64,000 nucleotides of DNA, taken from the NCBI GenBank assembly GCA_002812745.2, contig NCSJ02000196.1:1-64000 (forward strand). The letters run 5' to 3'. Source of the stretch: Scytalidium lignicola (Eukaryota; Ascomycota; Leotiomycetes). Positions 55,871 to 64,000 of the stretch are shown piece by piece. How positions within the stretch are numbered: position 1 is the first letter of the stretch; every line of letters begins with the position of its first letter. Made by a program: the position numbers and the translations under genes. The notes under the pieces are model-generated. The model was given only the letters and a program-made list of their open reading frames with translations, was not told where the DNA came from and did not search any database.

Positions 55871-58410
55871 AAGGATTGGATGGAGGAGCATGTTCCGCTT
55901 CTCCAGTCTCACTGAACAAGGCGATCGTGGCACAGAAATTACTTCTGTTATCTGAATCCTGTGCGGCGCCCTTCCCGTTGATTGTGACCATGTTAGTGCT
56001 GGCCTTGGTGCTCAAACCAAACAGCTGAGCGTTAGAGTTCTCCAGCGAGAGCATATTCTCCTGACAGCTCTCAGTAGCGAGACAAGTCTGATCGTAGTTA
56101 TCGAAGAAGCTATACAGACCGGCACCGAAGACAAACACATCATCCGAATCAACAATGCGGAGACCCCATGATTTCTTGCAGCTGGCAGTAGTGCAGGTGG
56201 AAAAATCAGGGTCAGAGAATGCGGCGTTGGTTTTGAATGGACCAGTAGCGTCGGGATTAGATTGGAAATACGGAGTCTCCGTTTGGATAAGGCCCATATA
56301 GATGTTGGAGGCATTGGCAATCTGATAGTTGTACAAAACGGAGTGTTCAGAGCTGGTCCCCCACATCCAGACTGGGCCTTGTTCAGAGGCAACGAGGACA
56401 CCACGGCCGTTGAAAATGTTGACTTGGTTGTGGTCCGAAAGGTCAAGCTCATGGTCTGAAACCCAGAACCAGTTGTTCTCGAGATAGATTGTCGCCTGAG
56501 CTGTAACATGAAGGAGAAGAAATGCGCCCTCACAGTCCGGGTTTGCGGCAGCAGTAACAGAGGGATTCTTGGCGCAAGTGTTTGACTGCAAATCTGTGCC
56601 TGCAGAACCACCAATGCGGACGTGAACATCCCACATACCTGCGGAGCCTTGAGAGGTCTCAGCAACGTTCCATTCAATCATAATTGCACCTGGCTGTGGG
56701 CCAGCAGTCTCAAAGATCAGATCGGACATCTCAACAAATCCTTGGTCACCTGGTTGGCCAACTTGGAAGACCGGAGCTGGGTTGGCTTGATCTTTGAAGG
56801 ACGTAGAACCTCCTGCCATGATGAGCGGCCAGATTTCACCAGTTATCTTGATGTTCTTTGGGACCTTGACAGTGCTAGTAATCAAATAAGCTCCATGATC
56901 GAAGTAGACGACATCATTTTCACCGGCTATAACAATGTTAGCAGAGGGTAAAAACATTATAGTATTCTTATAGGTTAAGGCCACATACCAGAATTGAAGA
57001 TAGCCTGGATAGCAGCAGTGTCATCAGTGACTCCATCACCCTTAGCTCCGTTTGACTTAGTACTGATGAAAGAGGAAGCAGGTAATGCCTCGTACTGGGG
57101 CTTGGATCGAGTGAAGACATTGCCTGCAGAGTTGAGGAGAGTCTTCGGCTTCGAGGCTGGGCTAGCGAGGGGGGCTTGGACTGCTTTTCCTGCGTTGGAA
57201 CCGCTGTAGGTGTTGCCTTGAGCCCATGAGGCCACCTTGGTATTGCCTGCCAAGATAGTTGCTTTGGTGCCAGCGTTTGATACGGCAACTGGAACATTGT
57301 TGGAGAAATCAACATTGTCAATTATGAGTGTGCCGTTCGTTACACCCTCGTCGGTATGATAGACAGTGGAGACACCAATGGGGGTATTGCTGATTGTGCT
57401 GTCTAGAAGCAGGACTGAACCAACAGACTGAGATGATGCACCGCCACTGGCCATGTCAACACCGATCTGGCAGTTATTAATTGTAAGACCTTGAAGAGTC
57501 CAGGCCCAGTTCCAGTTCATGAAAACAGCGGTTTGGCAGTTGTTGAAGGTGAGGTTGCGAGTTGTGAACTGCTGGTTACCGAAAAAGGCTCCGTACTTGC
57601 CTCCATTGAAGGTTAGATCGGTCATGAAGCCACCTGATCCATTGTCCATGAAAATTCCCTGTTGAGCATTTGAAGTTCCACCATCGGTCCGCATGTTAAA
57701 CACAATGTTCTGCAGACTGGTAGCCTGGGCAACTTGCCAGTGGATACCCGCTCCGGTGGTAGATGGCATAGCCGTCAAGTCGAGGACAAAGTTGCGAACT
57801 TGACGGAAGAAGTTGTTTTGGTTGGTGTACCAGTTGTTGCCAGTGTCATCATAAGGATCGGAATCAATCATGGCAATACCAGCGAATGCAGCCGCAGCCT
57901 TGATTGTTGGAACGGAGACGGCATCACCGACGAGTTGCGTGTAGTACAGCTGAATGATTGGTTTGCTAATAACATAGGTTCCTGGAGGGAAATAAACCAA
58001 AGCGGGAGACACAGTGGAGGAATCACAGCCTTGGCCGCACCGGCTGCCGTCACTGATAGCGGCGTTGATTGCTGCTGTGTCATCGGTGGATCCTATATAT
58101 GAAGTTAGTATACAAACACCACCAGAGTGATTTTCCAACCACGTCTATAGTCATCGAACATTCACACAAAATATGGATACTTACCATCACCAGTAGCGCC
58201 ATAGTCTGCTACATTTCGAAAGACTTTGAAAGAGGTGTCACCAAAAGCAACCGTTCCTTGCCGTTTAATGTTTGCAAGCCAGTAGCTTGAAGAAGCTGCG
58301 GCGCGTTCTGCGGGAGCAGGAACAAGGTTGGATGCAGGTGCGGGTGCAGCAGAGACCAGCAGGAAAAGACGCACAGCCGCGAGAAGGCTAAGGACTGAAA
58401 GGGATACCAT
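55461..58410 (-). CDS. Secreted GH55 exo-beta-1,3-glucanase
   Basis: Three exons: 58185-58410, 56989-58092 and 55461-56926, with introns of 92 and 62 bp; 931 residues. N-terminal signal peptide (MVSLSVLSLLAAVRLFLLVSA). Two right-handed beta-helix modules (pectate-lyase-3 type) each begin with the same block: GATGDGSTDDTAAIN at about 70-84 and GAKGDGVTDDTAAIQ at about 424-438. YFPPGTYVIS and YFDHGAYLITSTVKVP are the next matching strands in each module. This double-helix arrangement is typical of glycoside hydrolase family 55, which releases glucose from beta-1,3-glucan in cell-wall remodelling or nutrition. From about residue 770 a Ser/Ala/Pro/Thr-rich tail follows (probably O-glycosylated, extended), ending TVTVTVMAPCPTSSS; not a standard GPI signal. 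Most GH55 enzymes lack so long a tail. Confidence 0.9.
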
Positions 58411-61336
58411 CGTAACGTAGAACCAGCTGCCGTAGGATGGTTTGAAGGAGTGTAGCGACTGTTCAAGAGGAGATTCTGTTAGCCTGCTGTGGAAAGGACT
58501 GTATTGATAGTCTAATAGAAGAAGTTGAAAACCACGAGAAGCAACCTAGTTCCAAGGAATGCGGCGTTATAAAGGAGTGTGAAGTACTGTCTGACTCTAG
58601 AACAAAGCAGACTGAGTCTGAGTGTGGAAGTCTAAACGAGAGTTGTGTAGGTAAAAGGAAGGGAAACCTAAAAGAAACAGGTGTGGTTCTTCATAAAAGA
58701 TGCAGGACAGTTATATACATATATAAATAAAAAAAAGAACAATGAGAATGAACGGTAAGGTATGTGGAAGCTATTGTCATTGCAGACATGAATAACCTCA
58801 GCCCTTCTCGCTCAATAGTTCATCCAATATAAAGCACACTACGGAGCCGCGCTTGGCAAGTGCCACACACCTCGTTTTATCGATTGGTGACTAAGAAAGA
58901 AGAAGAAAAGAAACGGGAAATCCGACTACTTACAGAACAAAAAAAAACAAGTTCTTCGGTATATTCTAGATTCTTCAGACCAAGCTGAGTGAAAGAACAA
59001 AAGAATGAAGAAAAGGGTTAAAGGAGTGTCGACCGGCGCGCGTGGTGGCTATCGTGTACAAGACAGTAAAACCAGCCTTGGAAGAAGGGAGGATGAAATA
59101 AACTTACATCATGGGGGTCCCAGGTCCCTTATATGGAGGCGTGAGAAAAGCCCGCGCCCGAGAATCTTAATGGCCCATTACCTGTACTGCACTATGTTCA
59201 TTTGATTTAGCGTGCCTTTTGGGCAGCGTGGAGCAGCTCTTAACCAGTACAGCAGTGCCGGGTAAGGGTATGATAGGAGATGATGGGTAAGATGCATCAA
59301 AGCTCCATCCAGATCTGGGCTCAGGGCATTACGTCCAACGAGAGGAAAGACACAGCAGCAACACAAGAGCACTAGCCACTCCACTCACCTGGACGGGCAG
59401 GCCACAATCACGCAGTGCCGGCAGAGCAAGGGTGGCTTCGAAACCGAAGCAGGAAACAGGAAGCAAGAAGCATGAAAGCATGAAGCAGTGGCTAGTTCAT
59501 GTTGGTCGGTTGCGTCTATCCTCGCCCTCGAGGCTCCTAGTCGGTACCCTTAATTCAGCAAAAGAATGGGTCCCGCGGGCTCTTCTTTGATGAGTCAGGG
59601 GTTCGCCTTTGACGGCTGCCCAGCGAGTTTCTTGTACAGTAAAGCAGACGCCAATGGATTGCAAAGACAGATGGGCCGAGACCCAAAGGGGGAAAAAGAA
59701 ATCATTTCTATTATCGGTCGACTACTGTCCACTACTCACTGCCTTGCTTTGTGAGACCCATTCATCGAATCCTCTACATCTACTTGGAGAGATATATGAT
59801 TGCACAGCAGCGAGAAAATGAAACCTTCAAACGCGTGTCGCACATAGGTTGGCAGGGCGCCGGTTGATTTGACGTGGTTGGATCGGGCGACGGGCCGGGG
59901 AATTTTCCAGCGCTTCTAGTGGCTGCAATTCAGTGACTCCTGTCCCCTGGAGGATGTGCCGGGTCAGGGGGACCAGGGGACCATAGGCACGCAGAGGCAG
60001 GTACCGCCAGCCTAGGGTGACGCTGTGTTCGGGAGGCGCCCAGGAACCAAAGAACCAACCAAGAACAACACAAGACGAAATTCGCAACCGACCATGGGCC
60101 CAAGCAAAGCAGGGTCAACACTCATTCATGTGTGGTTATTTACGGGATGAACAGTCCTACGTTGAGGGCGGATTTCTTCTCGAGGCGAGGGGTTGGATTT
60201 ATGCCAGTCAGTCCCATCCTCGCCGCCGCATAATGTTGCCCTAATTACCTCGTCGCATAATAATGAAATCTCCGAATCAAAAGCCTTCCTTCGTTCGATA
60301 TTTTGTCTACGATAAATCCCCTGGTTTCCGTGGATTCTCACCCCCTTCCACGACACCACCAAGATCACACGCTGTCCAACTCGCTCTTGACATTTCTTCG
60401 ACCTCATGCTTACCAATTCATTCCCATCTACTAGTAACATCTCCATAATTAATACAATACCTTGAATACTCCTAATATCAAGTGGCAAAAATAGAGTAGT
60501 TTGCAATTTGACTGGTACACAGCGCTTACATATTAACGTTGTTTCATCACCTTTTACCATGCCTCATCGAATAATCGCAATCGGTTGGCGCTCGTGGCAT
60601 CTCTGCACGTTTCGAAACAAAAATTCAGTCAGTCAGTCCATGGTGCTGGATCTGTTTTTTTTCGCGTGTTTTTCCTGTCGTGTCGTGCAGCAAGGGGTTT
60701 ATTCGTGAAACCGCCATGTGTTTTGAAACCCCCGGGATCTACCAGTAATCTTGTCGTTTGAATAAACAAGAACATCAAACTAGATATACAAGATATACAG
60801 TACAGTAATAAATACCAGTCGTACGTTTGGTTGTCGGTTGCATAACCAGACTGTGCATTCTCTCTGCATTCGCCACACCTCCAATGCGCATGCCATAGGG
60901 TCATGTTTGTACAGCAGTGAGAATAGGGGTACGTGTAAAGGCAATACATACATACTGTGTAAGATCGTTAAGCCATTAAATACACTAAAACATTGATCTA
61001 TTCCATTTTAAATAAATACATCTTTATTTATTCTTCTAACGAACCTTATCCCCTCGTCCGGTGAAAGAGGTATCACTTATGCAAATGCATAATTCTACAG
61101 TACTGAAGTTGTAGATTTAATTGGTTCAATGGCCATCATTTAGATAAACGAGCCAATTAGATCTACAATTTCAGCAGACTGTCAAGACTGACTGACTGGA
61201 GGAAACAAGGTGAATAGAATCCAACCTAAAAGATGACATGCTGGAAGGGTTTGAATACTTGTATCCATCTCTAGTCTTTCATTCCTCTAAATATCAAATC
61301 CCGGTTCTCAAGGAGAAGGGAAGATAGTCCCATTCT
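58411..61336. other. 2.9 kb intergenic region, no gene seen
   Basis: Between the GH55 promoter side and the 3' end of the tyrosyl-tRNA synthetase gene. The first about 300 bp upstream of 58410 is probably the GH55 promoter and 5' UTR. The remainder has ordinary GC, several short open frames without recognisable products, and no repeat I could identify. Confidence 0.35.
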
Positions 61337-62872
61337 TCAAGGATTTGCGTCTGAACTAGGGTTCTTGTTGTCCTCATTATTTGGTGCAGGACGGATCGCC
61401 ACATTCTTAACCTTTTTCTCCTTTTTGTGGGGTGGTGGAGGCGGCGGATATGCTTTCAAAGAAATCTCCTGCCATTCCGGAGAAGCACTGTATGCTTCTT
61501 GAATAGGTGCAAGCAGCTTGTTAAGTCCAAGTGCCACTGCCGGTTTCAAGATTTGAGGAGTTACTGAAATATAAAGTTCAGTCTCAGCCTATGAAATTAG
61601 GGTAGCTATTCAACTTACGAATATCGTTTCTATAATCCTCATGCATCTGTCCAATACTTGTATAGATTAATGGTTCAAGGTTGTCCCTCTCCCGATCGAC
61701 ACGGAACTCTTTACAGCCTTTCAAGGCTGCAGCTGGAAGTAAGACGAATTCAACGAGGGCGAGAATGCCGTTCTCTTCGACGATTTTAGGAGCAGCCGTT
61801 GCTTTTCGAATCTTCCGAGTGACCACATCTGGAGGGTCCAGGAGGTCGATCTTGCTGTCTAAGGCTGGTCAATAGGCTTGTAATATATTCAAGTGCAGAC
61901 AACCTACCTGGATCACTAGAGCTCATCTTGCCACCATGGAGACCAGGCACCATCCCGTTAAGCAGATGTGCTCGCTACACAGAAGTCAGCTCGGGATGCT
62001 GGTTGGTATAAATCCTCAGGGATTGGTAGTTTACTTCTCTATATCCGAGTTTGGGCAACCATTCTTTAGCAGCAGCGAACAATTTCCGTTGGTCAAGACC
62101 TGTTTGAATAAGTTGACATTCCATTGAACACGGACAAATGACATTTTATACCTCCAAATTGAGCATCGACTTCTAAATGCTCTTCATCAAGTACTGCATT
62201 CTGAGTTAGCTTACTTCAAAACTTCGATAATCAAAGGGATATCATTTAATTCATACCTTGAAGAATAGGATAGAGAAGCCCACTTAATGGGGCACTCTTA
62301 GATTGCTTGACGATTTCAGCTCCAGCCTTCTTTGCATCGTGTTCTGATACTAATGAGCTAAGCTTATAGACATCCATGATATATCGGGGACTCTTCTGGT
62401 AAGAGCTGCCCAGAACGAAAGTTAAGTTCTTAAGATCCGTTGAAACACCAACAGCTCTGAGAAGCCAGGAGATGGTAAGTCGATAATAATTTACACGTTG
62501 CTCTACTAGTTCAATCGGCATCTTAAGACTGTCCAGAAATGCATGTATGTCTGCAAGAAGAACAACAACATCACATCCCGCAGCCAAAAATTGAGCAATC
62601 TTGATAGCCGGTACCCTAGGGCACCCTGTCAGCTTATCCTGACAGGTCCAGCAGAGAAAGCACTCACAGATAGGCACAGGAGGGTTTTCCTGTGGTAGCT
62701 GTGCCCTGACAAGAACTGTCAGCAAGTCAATATTGAAAAGTTCACAGAGAGGGGAGCAAACCCAATAAATCCTTGGATTGCGGCCCTCTGCCAAGGGTCG
62801 CTCAATCAGCTCCGGGTTAATCACCTCGGCAAGATTCTCTGTAATGAGTGCTAACTTTTCTTGTAAGTCCAT
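61337..62872 (-). CDS. Tyrosyl-tRNA synthetase, cytosolic type, divergent signature
   Basis: Eight exons: 62762-62872, 62668-62705, 62257-62615, 62152-62193, 62035-62099, 61908-61974, 61619-61858 and 61337-61563; introns are 49-63 bp; 382 residues. The core matches eukaryotic TyrRS in order: RNPRIYWGTATTGKP, VPAIKIAQFLAAG, LLADIHAFLDSLK, SEHDAKKAGAEIVKQS, LSGLLYPILQVLDEEH, VDAQFGGLDQRKLF and GGKMSSSDPDSKIDLL (KMSKS-like loop, residues 221-225), then an LAPIQEAYSASPEWQEI end and a basic/proline tail. It would attach tyrosine to tRNA-Tyr. The class I HIGH-equivalent, usually PHCGY or PHVAY, reads KPSCAYLVP (44-52), so the His is Ser. That may mark a specialised or inactive paralogue; the 38-bp exon that carries it was checked on both splice sites and keeps frame. 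Confidence 0.85.
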
Positions 62873-63493
62873 TTTTGATATAGAAGGCCAAAGATGTGTT
62901 GTTGCGTGGGCAATAGTGAAAATAAGATATCGTCGAGAAATGACTCAGAAAGGCACGTGATATGTTTGTGTTCTTGGAGCTTTCCAAGTGGGGTAGGCTA
63001 CTAGTGGCTCGCTTACGTAGGTAAACAAGCTCCATACGTCAACCTAGAACCATGGGTCTGTGGAAATATGCTGTGTAGGCTTTAGAACACTGAAATTATG
63101 TACGGAGGTATTTACGTCATAATTAATTAGGAGTAGACCACATATGACGCTTTAATAGTACATTAGCCTAATGCTCTTGCTTCTTGATTAAATTATTAAT
63201 CCATTCTTGGTCAATTTTAGCACCTTTCACACATATTAGCGTATGGGCCAGAACATATACAATTACCAGTAGTTAACATAAATGTGAACAACATAACAAG
63301 TGCAAATATTTACATGAAAGAACCAAAGGTTAGTACTTCTTAATCATTTTGTTTTTTATAAGCTTTATTCTTGTCTTTTAAAAACTTAAAGCACAGGCTT
63401 TTCATAGTATAACTACGTTTCACTAATGATTTTAAGTGCAAAGCGATATAAACACCTGTGATTCTCCATACAAGAGTATAGAAAATAAAGGTA
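62873..63493. other. Intergenic, no gene seen
   Basis: Promoter of the TyrRS gene and AT-rich 3' flank of the zinc-finger gene. Nothing else recognised. Confidence 0.35.
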
Positions 63494-63790
63494 TCATGTG
63501 CTTACAAGTTGTTCTTGTCCCTCTTCAAAGGTTGCAACACACTTCTTTCCTTTCTTTGACTTAAAATGGCTACGTAGTATATCTTCTCTATTGAAGCTCT
63601 GCCCACACCCCTTACATGTGTAAGGTTTCTCAGTTGTATGTATGTTCCTGTGTCTTGTTAGATCGCTGCTTCTGGCAAAAGTTTTACCACATGTTGTGCA
63701 ATCCAGTGTTTCCCCGACGCCATGCACTTTTAAATGCGATTGTAAATTGTATTTCTTGCTATATTTTGTTGTGATATCCCACGTGCCACC
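63494..63790 (-). CDS. C2H2 zinc-finger protein, 5' part unresolved
   Basis: Open minus-strand frame with two complete C2H2 fingers: CTTCGKTFARSSDLTRH with RNIH, and CKGCGQSFNREDILRSHFKSKKGKKC. Upstream is the second half of another finger (YSKKYNLQSHLKVH, about 63725-63763) whose Cys pair is not found in the window, so the start or an upstream exon is missing or degenerate. No in-frame ATG before the fingers. The frame ends TGA at 63494; GTAAGC just before the stop (GAACAACTT|GTAAGC) could be a splice donor. Probably a DNA-binding transcription factor fragment. Confidence 0.6.
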   Translation of the reverse strand, partial: GGTWDITTKYSKKYNLQSHLKVHGVGETLDCTTCGKTFARSSDLTRHRNIHTTEKPYTCKGCGQSFNREDILRSHFKSKKGKKCVATFEEGQEQLVST

Positions 63791-64000
63791 TCAGGCACTA
63801 CTTTCTTATTACACGTGACTTCCATTTTAGGTAGTCCCATTAGTTAGCTCTTCCACGTGTACGTAGTTACTACACTACAACACCACAATATATTTGAGTA
63901 ACCCCAATTACGCAACCTCTTGCTGTGCTTAATTCAACAGGTTATGCGCTCCGGTAGCAACGTAATTGGGCTAACTCTACTTCTTTCGTGTCGATTGTGT
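63791..64000. other. Window end, imperfect fold-back
   Basis: Contains an inverted repeat: GAGTAACCCCAATTACG (63896-63912) against CGTAATTGGGCTAACTC (63961-63977), with about 14 of 17 positions pairing. It may be a small MITE. No gene seen. Confidence 0.4.

Noticed and set aside
59005..60560. Several short open frames between GH55 and TyrRS genes
   Set aside because: No domain, no conserved splice pattern and overlapping frames on both strands; consistent with chance.
1..64000. CRISPR array, operons, Shine-Dalgarno sites or phage genes
   Set aside because: Spliced eukaryotic genes throughout and no regularly spaced short repeats of CRISPR type.

Overview
The window is nuclear DNA of a filamentous ascomycete. 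The genes carry short introns (about 47-133 bp, with CTAAC/CTGAC-type branch sites), the products are typical of Pezizomycotina, and very AT-rich blocks of decayed transposons alternate sharply with gene blocks of ordinary GC. The retrotransposon copies differ by C-to-T and G-to-A changes and are full of stops, the signature of repeat-induced point mutation (RIP). A Leotiomycete close to Sclerotinia/Botrytis is my guess; the sequence alone does not prove it.

Layout. 1-8.7 kb is a RIP-degraded block: a minus-strand Ty3/Gypsy element running off the left edge, with its LTR at 4614-4972, then unreadable relic. 8.7-14.1 kb is a two-gene island: an MFS transporter (HOL1/DHA1 type, minus) divergent from a FAD-dependent amine-oxidase-like enzyme (plus). 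14.1-27.4 kb is a second AT-rich block holding a palindrome-rich MITE-like element (14928-15335), a complete but mutated chromodomain Gypsy element (16150-23873) with 221-bp LTRs and an extra readable gene fragment on its opposite strand, and a hAT transposon remnant (about 25233-27440).

From 27.6 kb to the end the window is gene-bearing. In order: a DUF1479 putative Fe(II)/2-oxoglutarate dioxygenase (minus), a sugar transporter of eight exons (plus), fold-back MITEs (31.9-32.5 kb), a DHA1 multidrug-type MFS transporter (plus), a fungal protein of unknown function (36686-37911, plus), a 3.5 kb gene-free stretch with a 20-nt motif recurring four times at about 600-nt intervals, an 800-residue membrane/coiled-coil protein (minus), an 821-residue unknown protein (minus), a Vam7-like PX-SNARE protein (minus), an EB1/Mal3/Bim1 microtubule plus-end protein (minus), a secreted GH55 exo-beta-1,3-glucanase (minus), a tyrosyl-tRNA synthetase with an altered class I signature (minus) and a partial C2H2 zinc-finger gene (minus).

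There is no single obvious pathway. The transporter/oxidase pair at 9.4-14.0 kb may act together in uptake and oxidation of an amine-type compound; the rest are mixed housekeeping and accessory genes. Isolated single Ns outside 0.6-2.5 kb almost always follow an A/T homopolymer and behave as spurious bases: removing two of them restores the frame of the 46909-49717 gene. All exon structures are my own predictions from splice signals and frame.
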